DNA of 39,157 nucleotides from Deltaproteobacteria bacterium (GCA_016208235.1 JACQYN010000101.1:1-39157); one strand, 5' to 3'; shown: positions 8,028 to 16,435, counted from the first letter of the stretch. The notes: generated by a model from the letters alone, not told the origin. A program made the numbers and translations.

Positions 8028-8163
8028 ATACCAAATTGCTGTCAAAGAAGTAATAATGATCTGTCATTCTGAACGGAGCGAAGCGGAGTGAAGAATCTCG
8101 TATTTTGAGATTCTTCGCTGCGCTCAGAATGACAATGCTACTCTTTTGACCGCAACTTGGTAT
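8028..8163. repeat. Nested palindrome, copy 1 (core 8063-8133)
   Basis: The 71-bp core begins GTCATTCTGAACGGAGCG and ends CGCTCAGAATGAC, forming a long hairpin. It is enclosed by outer 19-bp arms, ATACCAAATTGCTGTCAAA (8028-8046) and its near complement at 8145-8163 (17 of 19 matching). Other copies of the core in this window have different outer arms. Confidence 0.82.
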
Positions 8164-8255
8164 AAAAGGGGAAAAAACCCCGACCAGGCCGGTCAGCACC
8201 GTGGCTGCCGGTCTGGAGAATCCGGGGGATGAGGATAATAGGGGTGTCGTAGCGC

Positions 8256-8666
8256 TCAGCGAGACGCGTCAGCGCCGGTTTCTTTTGCCGGGACCATCAG
8301 GTTATCCCAACCCTGGCGCCGGCTTAGTCCCGAGGAATGAGAGGTAAGAGAAGTCAAGAACCATTGCTGCCGGCCGTCGGGCTGGGTGAGGAGCTGGAAC
8401 CGGGCCGCAAAAATCGTCTGCTTCTGGTGCGCGTCGTTGGGGTTCACCATCGACACATAAGCTACTTGGGTATGCCCGGCGCTATCTCCCGGATTGTGCA
8501 AACCGTAGAATTCCACCACCTTAAAATAGGTGGTGTTCCAACTATCCAGGGTCTGTTGGGCCGCGGCGGCAGTCAACGGGGGAGGCGGAGAGGGAAGGGA
8601 ACAACCCGTCAGCACCACCAGAATCAGCCACAGGACTAATTTAGGGCGCATCCCGGCAGATTTCAT
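8256..8666 (-). CDS. Small lipoprotein of unknown function
   Basis: This 136-residue protein starts at an ATG preceded by AAGGAGTGACAAG. An N-terminal lipoprotein signal ends in VVLTGC (lipobox Cys at residue 22), followed by a Ser/Pro-rich linker. The mature part of about 110 residues has aromatic-rich strands (TTYFKVVEFYGL, TQVAYVSMVNP, FAARFQLLTQPDGRQQWFLTSLTSHSS). I do not recognise the fold. Envelope location follows from the lipobox. It lies downstream of the prohibitin-thioredoxin pair on the same strand and may be co-transcribed with them, 68 bp apart. Confidence 0.75.
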   Translation of the reverse strand: MKSAGMRPKLVLWLILVVLTGCSLPSPPPPLTAAAAQQTLDSWNTTYFKVVEFYGLHNPGDSAGHTQVAYVSMVNPNDAHQKQTIFAARFQLLTQPDGRQQWFLTSLTSHSSGLSRRQGWDNLMVPAKETGADASR

Positions 8667-8734
8667 CTTGTCACTCCTTGTAAAGCGGTCCCCGTCAACC
8701 CGATCCTGCAGGTTGACGGAAAAATTGACGCTGC

Positions 8735-9232
8735 CTATTTCCCGGCCTGGGGCGCCAGCCCGGCCTTTTGCAGCCAGTCCTTGATCATTTTTTGGGCCTC
8801 AGGGCCTTCGGCCACCAACTTTCCCTGGGGGTTGAAGATCATAAAATAGGGAACCGATTTGAGGCGGTACTGCTGGGCCAGTGGTGATCTCCAATCAATG
8901 CCCCGTACCTGGGGACGGTTGATATTCAACTTAACGAACGCCATTTCCGGCATCCGCGCCGCCAGCTTTTCCAGAACCGGAGCCATTTTCACGCAAGGCT
9001 GACAATACGGGCTGTAGAAATCGATGGCGGTGGTGCGGCCTTGGCTCAAAAGGGATTTGAGGTCCAGAGTCTCCCCGCCCCGGCCCGGATTGCCGTTCCG
9101 CACCTTGGGATCGGAAGCCTCGCACCCCCCGGCCAGGATAGTCCAGAGCAAGGCTCCGCCGATTATCCGGACGCACCAACTCCACCTGCGCATAAACTTT
9201 TCATAATCGCCCCTCTTGCTCTTGTCAATCAT
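8735..9232 (-). CDS. Thioredoxin-fold lipoprotein with CxxC
   Basis: The thioredoxin domain has FYSPYCQPC (C77 and C80) followed by KMAPVLEKLA and a cis-Pro segment KSVPYFMIF. The N-terminus carries a hydrophobic segment and a lipobox-like LAGGC (C37), so it is probably an exported, lipid-anchored thiol oxidoreductase. The first ATG (9232) overlaps the stop of the upstream gene in an ATGA, giving coupling. Met14 (9193) would give a more conventional signal peptide and is the alternative start. Substrates are unknown; the gene follows a prohibitin-family gene, so membrane-protein quality control is possible. Confidence 0.85.
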   Translation of the reverse strand: MIDKSKRGDYEKFMRRWSWCVRIIGGALLWTILAGGCEASDPKVRNGNPGRGGETLDLKSLLSQGRTTAIDFYSPYCQPCVKMAPVLEKLAARMPEMAFVKLNINRPQVRGIDWRSPLAQQYRLKSVPYFMIFNPQGKLVAEGPEAQKMIKDWLQKAGLAPQAGK

Positions 9233-10101
9233 TTTTCCGGCTTCCCGGGTCCGGTGTTCAGAATCAGGGGCAGGCCGTCCCGGCCACCCACCACAATGAT
9301 CTTGGTATTGGTGGATTCCGCCAGGACCCGGGTGGCCTCAATTCCTCTCCAACGCAGCAACTGATCCGACAACCCCTGGGAGACTATTTTCTGGAAGTCT
9401 TGGATGCCCTGGGCTTCAATACGCTTGCGCTCCGCTTCTTGCTTTTCCTTCTCCAGCACGAACTGCATGCGTTGGGCGTCCTGATCCGCGGCCAGCTTGG
9501 AGTTGATGGCTTCTACCACGGATTTGGGGAGCTGAATCTGCCGCAGCAGAATCTTCTCGACCATGATGCCCCGCTGGCGCATATCCTCCGCCAGGTCCTC
9601 GGCGATTTCATTGGCGATCAGCTCCCGGCTGGAGGTGTAAAGGTCCTTGGCCTCATGCCGGACCGTCACCCCCCGGATCGCGGCCCGGAATTGGGGCTTT
9701 ACCACCACCTCCTCGTAATTGGAGCCGATCTGGCGATAGATCCGGTCGGCCTGGTCGGCCTGGAGATGATAGAGGCAGGAGACTTCCAGCACCACGTTCA
9801 GGCCCTCCTTGGAGGGGGCTTCCGCGTGTTCAAACACCTCTTTGGTGCGCGCACTCATCAATTCCATGGTTGACATGGGATTCACCAGGTGCACCCCTTC
9901 GGGAATAGTGCCGTGGACTTTGCCGAACAGGACCAGGACCCCCACATGGCCCGCGGGGACCATCCGCACCGCGGACGGGACCAGGAAGACCGCCAGGATC
10001 ACTGCGGCCAGGAGCCAGCGAATGTTGGCCAACTGGGGCACATTTTTCCCCAGGACCACCAGGGCCAAGGCAATAAAAACACCCAAGAGAAACAAGTTCA
10101 T
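9229..10101 (-). CDS. Prohibitin/SPFH (band 7) membrane protein
   Basis: This 290-residue protein has two N-terminal hydrophobic segments (about 2-18 and 30-46), then an SPFH domain beginning VPAGHVGVLVLFGKVHGTIPEGVHLVNP. A charged coiled coil rich in Glu, Lys, Arg and Gln follows (about 225-255: LEKEKQEAERKRIEAQG). It ends in IIVVGGRDGLPLIL. Such proteins form large ring scaffolds at the inner membrane and often regulate proteases such as FtsH; the second part is family knowledge. Its stop overlaps the start of the thioredoxin-like gene. The upstream spacer (10102-10374) holds an AT-rich stretch and a short AAAACGG repeat but no clear promoter. Confidence 0.92.
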   Translation of the reverse strand: MNLFLLGVFIALALVVLGKNVPQLANIRWLLAAVILAVFLVPSAVRMVPAGHVGVLVLFGKVHGTIPEGVHLVNPMSTMELMSARTKEVFEHAEAPSKEGLNVVLEVSCLYHLQADQADRIYRQIGSNYEEVVVKPQFRAAIRGVTVRHEAKDLYTSSRELIANEIAEDLAEDMRQRGIMVEKILLRQIQLPKSVVEAINSKLAADQDAQRMQFVLEKEKQEAERKRIEAQGIQDFQKIVSQGLSDQLLRWRGIEATRVLAESTNTKIIVVGGRDGLPLILNTGPGKPEK

Positions 10102-10374
10102 TAAATTCTCCTAATTCTTCGCCCAGATCAAACTATAAGCAGATACTTTTGTACCGTTTTCTTTCATGTCTTAGTGGACTTGTTGACAATTTTTATTCTC
10201 TTAACAGAAAACGGAAAACGGTTTCATATTCCCGGTGCAATTTTTGCATAATCATATCCCGGATGGATTAAAAAAGGCAATTTTTGCCTGGCGGGCCACC
10301 CCTGCAGGCCGGACATCCCGAACGGCAGGGTAGAGTTCTTTGAGCCACGCCGCAACTGAACGAACCTCATAGAG

Positions 10375-11124
10375 ATGGAAAAAGCTATGGCCTTTCAAAA
10401 GGGATGGCGGCAAAAGGTTTTTTTGGCACTCGGTATTTGGGCGGGAGTCCTGACAGGGGCGGCAGGCTGTTCCTCCATGATCTACGTCCCCGGTTATTCC
10501 GACCCCAAAATTAAAGCCGGGCCTCAGGAAGCTTTTCTCAAAACTGATGATATGAGTTACCGCCGTTCCCGCATCGCCATTCTGCCCTTCCGCGTCCCGG
10601 CCGTAGTGACGGATGTGAGCTATCCCATCACCGAAGTCTTTCACCGCCAGCTTCTGCAAAAAAGGCCTTTTCTGGGCGTGGTCCGGGTCCACGATTATTA
10701 CAACTCCCTGGCCCAGGCCCAAAAAATGGCCAAGGCCCAGGGAGCGGAACTCATGGTGATGGGGGAGGTGCCGTATTTCATCGACAGCGGCACCACGGGA
10801 AGATCCGGGGTGCAGGTGGACTTGCGGGTCGTGGAGGTCAACACTGGCCGCACCGTCTGGTATCTCTCGGATAACATCATGGCCCAGCCCGCGCCCATCG
10901 TCGACCTTTGGGTCACTGAAACCAAGCCTGAGCCCAGCCCCAGCGTTTACTTCCTGGTGGATACACTGGCGGCCCGTATGATTCTGACCCTGCTCAGAGA
11001 CCTGCAGCCGCCGGACGCCCCCCAGGCCACTGCCAAGAACAGCCGTTCTGGCAGTCAGAAAGGATCCCCCTCCGAGATTTGCGCTCCCGGGACGGGAGAT
11101 ATCCCGGAGATTTGCAAGCCTTAG
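10375..11124 (+). CDS. Lipoprotein with CsgG/TolB-N-like domain
   Basis: This 249-residue protein starts at an ATG with only a weak ribosome-binding site; Met5 is an alternative. A hydrophobic signal ends GAAGC, a lipobox. The core (about 65-215) has the order ILPFRVP, a helix with PITEVFHRQLLQKR, AKAQGAELMVMGEVPYF, then VDLRVVEVNTGRTVWYLS. This pattern is common to CsgG, TolB-N and GNA1162-like outer-membrane-associated lipoproteins. The C-terminal ~40 residues are low complexity, rich in Ser, Pro and Gly, with a repeated EIC motif (SEICAPGTGDIPEICKP). Role unknown, probably cell-envelope. Confidence 0.72.
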   Translation: MEKAMAFQKGWRQKVFLALGIWAGVLTGAAGCSSMIYVPGYSDPKIKAGPQEAFLKTDDMSYRRSRIAILPFRVPAVVTDVSYPITEVFHRQLLQKRPFLGVVRVHDYYNSLAQAQKMAKAQGAELMVMGEVPYFIDSGTTGRSGVQVDLRVVEVNTGRTVWYLSDNIMAQPAPIVDLWVTETKPEPSPSVYFLVDTLAARMILTLLRDLQPPDAPQATAKNSRSGSQKGSPSEICAPGTGDIPEICKP

Positions 11125-11154
11125 AGCGGGCTTCCCGCCCCGGTCCCGCAGATA

Positions 11155-11781
11155 TTAACGGGGAGTAAGAAGGCTGCTCCTGGAGCGGCCCACGTTCCGG
11201 AAGACCGCCTGGAAGTCCCGATAAAGTCTCTTATTATCCCGCTGCCGGTGGCATTTCTTCAAATAGACCCGGGGGTCCGGATTCTCGGCCAGGAGATCCA
11301 GCCCGGCCCAGCCTTCCCGCCGCGGATAGGCGTAGTAAGGGTAGGCCTTGGGCACCCCCCGGATGTAGGCCACCTGGGGCACCATCCACTCCAGCCGGGC
11401 CAGATAAAGGCGGTGCATGCCGTCATTGATGACCAGGGCCAGGGTGCCGTCGGCCTCCACGGACTCCTCCACTATGGGCGGATAGAGGGCGTATTCTTCC
11501 TCCGAGCCGTCCTCCCGCCGCACCGTATAGGTGACGTAGCCGTCCAGCTTAAAGAGGTCCACCCCCTGGGCCGCCAGCGACCAGCGAAGTTCCTGGGTTT
11601 TCCGCAACTCCTGCAACCACAGGTAATTCTGGGCCGGATTAAGGCAATCCGTGTGGATCTCTTCCAGCGAGATCAAAGCCTGCTGATAGACGAGAACGTC
11701 GGGCTGCTTGAGGAGGGGGACTTCCTTGAGCTTGGCGATTAATTCCGAAGCGGAATGGCGTTGAAGGGCGATGATGTCCAT
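11155..11781 (-). CDS. Conserved hypothetical protein, possibly ParB/sulfiredoxin-like
   Basis: Taking the ATG at 11781 gives 208 residues; the longer reading uses a TTG at 11793. The middle contains LYPPIVEESVEADGTLALVINDGMHRLYLARLEW. The DGMHRLYLA segment resembles the G-x-HR-x-x-A motif of ParB/Srx-like folds, which also precede it with an acidic strand. A basic C-terminus (KKCHRQRDNKRLYRDF) follows. No domain is certain. The gene is isolated between a plus-strand lipoprotein and a repeat-rich gap. The function cannot be named from sequence. Confidence 0.6.
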   Translation of the reverse strand: MDIIALQRHSASELIAKLKEVPLLKQPDVLVYQQALISLEEIHTDCLNPAQNYLWLQELRKTQELRWSLAAQGVDLFKLDGYVTYTVRREDGSEEEYALYPPIVEESVEADGTLALVINDGMHRLYLARLEWMVPQVAYIRGVPKAYPYYAYPRREGWAGLDLLAENPDPRVYLKKCHRQRDNKRLYRDFQAVFRNVGRSRSSLLTPR

Positions 11782-11850
11782 TTTTCCACACAATCCGTGT
11801 CAAATTTTGCCCGTGATAGTACCAATTCGCCATCAAACGTATATTTTTTC

Positions 11851-11909
11851 GTAGGGGCGAATCTTGTATTCGCCCTAAATTGCTGGGCGAACATAAGGTT
11901 CGCCCCTAT
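11851..11909. repeat. GTAGGGGCGAA palindromic repeat
   Basis: GTAGGGGCGAATCTTGTATT faces GAACATAAGGTTCGCCCCTA, an interrupted palindrome of the same kind as 1171-1230. It sits in the gene-free interval 11782-12392, which also holds the repeat at 12004-12129. Confidence 0.65.
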
Positions 11910-12003
11910 ATTCCAATATCTTGGAGGCGAATCGGTATATGGCGCCTCAATCTTACCATTATTCCGGTGGGGAGGGGAAAAAATGTCAGGGAGGAATAGT
12001 ACA

Positions 12004-12129
12004 AGATATTTGAAAACCTCAATTCCGCACAAATTTATCATTCTGAGTGAAGCGAAGAATCCAGTAATTTCAAGGAATAGACCCTTCGCCTACGGCTAGG
12101 GTGGCACAAAGAACGGTTTTGAAATAGCT
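12004..12129. repeat. Nested palindrome, copy 2 (degenerate, half core)
   Basis: Outer arms AGATATTTGAAAACC (12004-12018) and the complement of AAGCTATTTCAAAACC (12115-12130) enclose only one half of the common core, TCATTCTGAGTGAAGCGAAG at 12038-12057. The outer arms match those of the copy at 13407-13530. The rest of the interval to 12392 shows no gene. Confidence 0.6.
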
Positions 12130-12392
12130 TGTAAGGGTTGGGGGGTTGGGGGTGGGATCAGATGCCGCCACAGGCTGGAAAGCCTGTGGATACCAGCCCC
12201 TGGCCGCCTCCCTGAGAGTCTCGCGGAAAAATTAAGGGGGAGCTCTCTGCCCCCCCTTCTCGCACCGTCCCCCACCAAGCCTTGCCCTTATTCATCGGCC
12301 CACCGAGGGAGGCCAGGGGCCTAGACTATGGCCCCAAATCCTGGGTCCACCCGCCATAGGTGACTGCTGCTTCTTCTTTTCCGGCCTCGAGC

Positions 12393-12605
12393 TTAACAGC
12401 GGCCCCGGAGGAAGCGGGTGGGGGGACCCAACAGGAAAGGTCCAAACCAATCCTCGATGATGAAACCCCGGGAAGGCTCGGAAGCCATGGGCTCCGGCTC
12501 TTCCTCCCCCCCCAAAAGCTGGATGCTGTTGCCGGCCAGCGCGTCCACCGGCAGAGACTCGGGCAGCCAAAAAGCCATGTATTCTTCTTTTCCGATGTAA
12601 GCCAT
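12393..12605 (-). CDS. Possible small acidic hypothetical protein
   Basis: A 70-residue frame starts at an ATG preceded by AGGAAGGG at proper distance. It begins MAYIGKEEYMAFWLPESLP and has an acidic GGEEEPEPM stretch and an aromatic segment (IIEDWFGPFLL). It lies just downstream of the endonuclease III-like gene on the same strand. I recognise no domain. Support is the ribosome-binding site and position only, so it may not be a real gene. Confidence 0.35.
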   Translation of the reverse strand: MAYIGKEEYMAFWLPESLPVDALAGNSIQLLGGEEEPEPMASEPSRGFIIEDWFGPFLLGPPTRFLRGRC

Positions 12606-12660
12606 AATCCCTTCCTGGCCAAACCTATATGCAACATCCGTTCCAGAAAGGGGGGAAATT

Positions 12661-13326
12661 TCACTCTCCGGAAATTCGCCATTCATGCAGGGGGCAAGAC
12701 GGGCACTGGGGCCGGGGGCGGCAGAATTCCTTCCCGAGGCGCACCAACAAGGCATGAAATTCCTGGTACAGGGGCACATCTGCCGGCAGGTTACCCATGA
12801 ACAGCCCCTGCAATTCCTCGTAGGAGCAGGCCTCGGGGGCCAGGTGGTGGCGGCTCAGGACCCGGTAAGTATAAGCGTCCACCACAAAGGTGGGTTTATG
12901 GAGGGCGTAGAGGAGGATGCTGTCCGCGGTTTCCGGGCCTATGCCTTTAACCGTCAACAGCGCAGCCCGCAGCGACCCCAGGTCTTCTTGGGCCATTTCT
13001 CCCAGGGAATCATGGAAGCGGTGGGCAAAAAAGTCCAGGAAGTTTTTAACCCGGCGGGCCTTGATATTAAAATAGCCCGAAGGCTTAAGGCGCCCAGCCA
13101 GCTCCGCGTCGGGCATCTCCCGCAGGGCCCGGGGATCAAGGAGGCCTTCTTCCTTCAGGCCTGCAATCACCTGGGCCACGTTGTTCCAGTTGGTATTCTG
13201 GGTCAGAATCGCCCCTAAAATGACCTCGAAGGGAGTCTCCCCCGGCCACCAGCCCTGGGGCCCGAACGCGTCCCACAACTTTTGATACAGTTCCCTGAGC
13301 AACTCGCCCACCCGGGCCCCGGACAT
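12661..13326 (-). CDS. Endonuclease III-like HhH-GPD DNA glycosylase
   Basis: This 221-residue protein starts at an ATG with GGAGG eight bases upstream. The six-helix segment EVILGAILTQNTNWNNV, the helix-hairpin-helix LLTVKGIGPETADSILLYA (124-142) and the catalytic Asp D150 in FVVDAYTYRV identify the HhH-GPD superfamily. The Lys found in bifunctional Nth (GVGRKTA) is replaced by E132, suggesting a monofunctional glycosylase. At the C-terminus only three clustered Cys are seen (C202, C208, C211) instead of the four that hold the Nth [4Fe-4S] cluster. It would excise damaged bases in the cytoplasm; the substrate is unknown. Confidence 0.86.
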   Translation of the reverse strand: MSGARVGELLRELYQKLWDAFGPQGWWPGETPFEVILGAILTQNTNWNNVAQVIAGLKEEGLLDPRALREMPDAELAGRLKPSGYFNIKARRVKNFLDFFAHRFHDSLGEMAQEDLGSLRAALLTVKGIGPETADSILLYALHKPTFVVDAYTYRVLSRHHLAPEACSYEELQGLFMGNLPADVPLYQEFHALLVRLGKEFCRPRPQCPSCPLHEWRISGE

Positions 13327-13406
13327 ATTGCCTCCGCGATTGAAAAAATGTGGATTGTGGAGGGGTCAATTATTTTTCTCCAGGCTACGCCCCCTAAACC
13401 CTAAAA

Positions 13407-13530
13407 GCCATTTCAAAACCTCTTTTTCTGTCATCCTGAACGCAGTGAATGATCTCAACGCATTGAAAATACGAGATTCTTCGCTTCGCTCAGAATGACA
13501 GTTATGGCGAAATTGAGGTTTTGAAATAGC
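13407..13530. repeat. Nested palindrome, copy 3 (core 13430-13499)
   Basis: Outer arms GCCATTTCAAAACCTC (13407-13422) and GAGGTTTTGAAATAGC (13515-13530) match at 15 of 16 positions. They enclose a core running from GTCATCCTGAACGCAGTG to CGCTTCGCTCAGAATGAC. Confidence 0.8.
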
Positions 13531-13544
13531 TTCTAACCCCTAAT

Positions 13545-13634
13545 CTCCCTGGCCCCTGGTCCCTGGCCCCTGGCCCCTAACCCCTAACCTCTGACCCTGA
13601 CCCTGACCACTGGCCACTGACCACTGACCACTAT
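13545..13634. repeat. Degenerate short direct repeats (CTGGCCC / TGACCAC units)
   Basis: Tandem 6-7 bp units drift from CCCTGG through CCCTAA to TGACCC and TGACCAC. With copy 3 of the nested palindrome this accounts for most of the gap 13327-13703. A weak promoter-like AT-rich stretch follows at about 13655-13680. Confidence 0.6.
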
Positions 13635-13703
13635 CCCTCCGCTAATCACCTATACTTTAACATTTTTTTTGCCCATTTCTTGTGATAGAATGCGCATTAC
13701 CGC

Positions 13704-15695
13704 GTGCGGCTGTCAGCGAAGGCCAACTCCAGCGTCTATCCAAAGAAAGAAATCGTGGGCAAAAAAGTCACCTTTAATCCCTATGGCCTTACCATCGAAG
13801 TGGAGGATGGAGAAAACCTGCTGCGGGCCGCGCTCCAGGCGGGAGTGCACATCAACGCCTCTTGCGGCGGAGAAGGGGTCTGCGGCAAGTGCCGGATCAT
13901 TCTGGAATCCGGAGAGTTGGAGAGCCCTCGGAGCACCCTCCTGAGCGATGAGGAATGGGACCTGGGCTATCGCCAGGCCTGCCAGTCCCGGGTCATCAGC
14001 GATTTGGTGGTCCGTATCCCTCCCGAGTCCCTCCTGGACCGCCGCACCCTGACCCGCCGCCGGGCCGGGGTCGGCCTCCGGCCCAGTCCTATAGACATCG
14101 CCGCCTTGAAGGAGCAGGGCCTCTATAACCCGGCCTTCAAGAAGAGATTTGTCAAATTGTCACCCCCCACCCTGGCGGATAACGCCAATGACCTATCCCG
14201 CCTGGAAGAAGGTCTGGCCCGCCAACATGCCGTGGAAAGCCTCACCCTGGACTTCTTCCTTCTCAGGAAGCTGGCCCGGGTGATGCGGGAGCAAGACTTC
14301 CAGGTCACCGCCACCCTGGATTTCTCCCGGCGCCGCTTCCGTTCCCCTCACCTGATCAACGTGGAACCAGGCGACACCACCCAGCGCCACTATGCCCTGG
14401 CGGTGGACATCGGCACCACCACCGTTTGGGTCCAGCTCCTAGACCTGGCCAAAGGCGAGATCCTGGGCCACGCCGCGGATTACAACGCCCAAATGAGTTA
14501 CGGGGACGACGTCATCACCCGCATCGTCTTCAGCCAGAAAGAGGGGGGCTTACATAAACTGCAAAGGTCCGTGGTGGGCACCATCAACCAGGTCATGCAC
14601 CGGCTGCTGAAACAGCACAAACTGTCGGTGGAGGAAATCTCCCACATGACCGTGGCCGGCAATACCACCATGACCCACCTCTTCTACGGCATCGACCCCA
14701 AATACATCCGCCTGGCGCCTTACACCCCCACCGCGGGCAGCATTCCCCTGCTACGGGCCCGGGATCTGGGCCTGGAGCTGCCGGAGCACGTCTTCGTCTT
14801 CAGCGTCAGCTCCGTCTCCAGTTACGTGGGCGGGGACATTGTCTCCGGGGTCCTGGCCTCCGGGCTCTACAAAGAGCCCAGGCTGACCCTGTTCATCGAC
14901 ATCGGCACCAACGGTGAGATCGTCATCGGCAACCAGCAATGGCTGGCCTGCGCGGCCTGCTCCGCGGGCCCGGCTTTTGAAGGCGGCGGCATCCGCTTCG
15001 GCATGCGGGCCACCCAGGGGGCCATCGAAGAAGTGAGCATCAACCCCGACACCTGCGAGCCCATGATCCTCACCATCGGCATGACCAAACCCAAGGGCAT
15101 CTGCGGCTCCGGGCTGATCAATCTCCTGGCGGTCATGATGGAGGCGGACATCATCCTCCCCAACGGCAAGTTCCGGGATGACCTCATTACCTGCGCGCCC
15201 CGGATCCGGCAGACCGAAAACGGCAATGAATACGTCCTGGTCTATGCGGAGGACACGGAGATCGGCCAGGACATTACCCTGAGCGAAGTGGATATCGACA
15301 ACCTGATGCGGGCCAAGGGCGCGATGTTCGCGGGTTACGTCACCTTGCTGGAAAGCGTGGGCCTGCGTCTCCAGGACCTGGAACAGGTCATCCTGGCGGG
15401 AGCCTTCGGCAATTTCGTAAACATCGACAACGCCATCGCCATCGGCCTGCTCCCGGACCTGCCCCGGGACTGCTACCACTTCGTGGGCAACGCCTCGCTG
15501 CTGGGGGCCACCTTGCTTGCCTTCTCCCGGGAGATGCTCAACGAAGAACGCCGGGTGGCGGAGATGATGACCAACTTCGAACTCTCCGAGACCCCGGGCT
15601 ATATGAACCAATACATCGCCGCCCTCTTTCTGCCCCACACCCAGGCGGAATACTTCCCCTCCATCAGCGAACGCCTCCGGGCCGCGAAGGGGTAA
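13704..15695 (+). CDS. Ferredoxin-ASKHA reductive activator of corrinoid enzymes (RACE/RamA-like)
   Basis: This 663-residue protein has an N-terminal [2Fe-2S] ferredoxin domain with C54, C60, C63 and C93, arranged C-x5-C-x2-C-x29-C. A linker domain precedes an actin-like ASKHA ATPase region: DIGTTTVWVQLLDL, VAGNTTMTHLF, FIDIGTNGEIVIG, ICGSGLINLL and a final GAFGN. RACE proteins reduce inactive Co(II) corrinoid in methyltransferase systems to Co(I) using ATP. That fits a C1- or acetyl-CoA-pathway anaerobe. The start is uncertain: GTG 13704 or GTG 13755, neither with a strong ribosome-binding site. No corrinoid protein or methyltransferase gene is in the window. Confidence 0.88.
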   Translation: MRLSAKANSSVYPKKEIVGKKVTFNPYGLTIEVEDGENLLRAALQAGVHINASCGGEGVCGKCRIILESGELESPRSTLLSDEEWDLGYRQACQSRVISDLVVRIPPESLLDRRTLTRRRAGVGLRPSPIDIAALKEQGLYNPAFKKRFVKLSPPTLADNANDLSRLEEGLARQHAVESLTLDFFLLRKLARVMREQDFQVTATLDFSRRRFRSPHLINVEPGDTTQRHYALAVDIGTTTVWVQLLDLAKGEILGHAADYNAQMSYGDDVITRIVFSQKEGGLHKLQRSVVGTINQVMHRLLKQHKLSVEEISHMTVAGNTTMTHLFYGIDPKYIRLAPYTPTAGSIPLLRARDLGLELPEHVFVFSVSSVSSYVGGDIVSGVLASGLYKEPRLTLFIDIGTNGEIVIGNQQWLACAACSAGPAFEGGGIRFGMRATQGAIEEVSINPDTCEPMILTIGMTKPKGICGSGLINLLAVMMEADIILPNGKFRDDLITCAPRIRQTENGNEYVLVYAEDTEIGQDITLSEVDIDNLMRAKGAMFAGYVTLLESVGLRLQDLEQVILAGAFGNFVNIDNAIAIGLLPDLPRDCYHFVGNASLLGATLLAFSREMLNEERRVAEMMTNFELSETPGYMNQYIAALFLPHTQAEYFPSISERLRAAKG

Positions 15696-15720
15696 GAGTG
15701 GGAGAGTTTGGGGGAGTGTC

Positions 15721-16284
15721 ATGAGCGCCAAAATAATATGGACATTGGGGGCAGCCATCTTGGTGGCTGCCCTTTTTCCTCTTCACAGAGGGTGGAGCGG
15801 GCCACCGGTGCTTTCCAAGGCCTTTTCGTCCGGGCCGGGCCTCCCCGGCATCCAGCCTCTGCCAGAAGTGGAAAGAGAGGTTTGGCGACTCACCAATGAA
15901 ACCCGGCGCCAACACGGCATGCCGCTCCTGACGGCCGACCCGAACCTGACGGACGTGTCCCGGCAACACAGCATGGACATGCTTAGGCGGCGCTTCTTCA
16001 GCCACCATAATGCGGAGGGCCTGTCACCCCTGGATCGTCTGCCTCCGGCCTATGCCTCCCGAATTTCCGGGGCGGGAGAAAACATCTGGACGGGCTCCGG
16101 CTATTCCCCTCCTGACCCCCAGGCCCTGGCCCGGATGATGATGGATGCCTGGATGTCAAGTCCGCGGCACCGCCAAAATATTCTCACCCCCGGCTTTACC
16201 CACCTGGGAGTAGGGGTAGCCGCGTTTGGCCGGGAGGTCCGGGCCACTCAAATCTTCATTGAAATCGGCGCTAAGTCTCATTAA
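15721..16284 (+). CDS. Secreted CAP/SCP-domain protein
   Basis: This 187-residue protein has an N-terminal hydrophobic signal sequence (about residues 5-20). The CAP fold is shown by LTNETRRQHGMPLL, VSRQHSMDMLRRRFFSHHN, GAGENIW and AWMSSPRHRQNIL, the standard order of His, Glu and His residues. Bacterial CAP proteins are extracytoplasmic and mostly of unknown activity. The gene starts 25 bp after the corrinoid activator gene and may be co-transcribed with it, although a functional link is not obvious. Confidence 0.88.
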   Translation: MSAKIIWTLGAAILVAALFPLHRGWSGPPVLSKAFSSGPGLPGIQPLPEVEREVWRLTNETRRQHGMPLLTADPNLTDVSRQHSMDMLRRRFFSHHNAEGLSPLDRLPPAYASRISGAGENIWTGSGYSPPDPQALARMMMDAWMSSPRHRQNILTPGFTHLGVGVAAFGREVRATQIFIEIGAKSH

Positions 16285-16435
16285 GGATAAGTTATTCAAA
16301 TTAAGCCCGCTGATAAAGTGATTTGAGGGGAGAGCCAGGGACTAAGGGCGGGCACCGAGTTCGTCGGCTAGAGCTTCCCAGCGTTACTGATCTGACAATT
16401 TACCAATGCCCCTGGCCTCCTCTACATCCCCCAAC

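Noticed and set aside
8256-8258. TGA stop of the small lipoprotein as a third possible Sec codon
   Set aside because: Continuing past it gives a Pro/Tyr-rich segment with no sign of conserved sequence and no hairpin; an ordinary stop is more likely.
13545-13634. Short direct repeats considered as a CRISPR array
   Set aside because: Units are 6-7 bp and degenerate with no spacers of regular length; no cas genes are present.
13689-13944. Alternative frame start for the corrinoid activator (ATG 13689)
   Set aside because: It is in another frame and would need a frameshift; the ferredoxin motif is in the frame starting at GTG 13704 or 13755.
14751-15758. Minus-strand open frame (335 codons) opposite the corrinoid activator gene
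   Set aside because: Antisense shadow caused by codon bias; the plus-strand frame has all ASKHA motifs.
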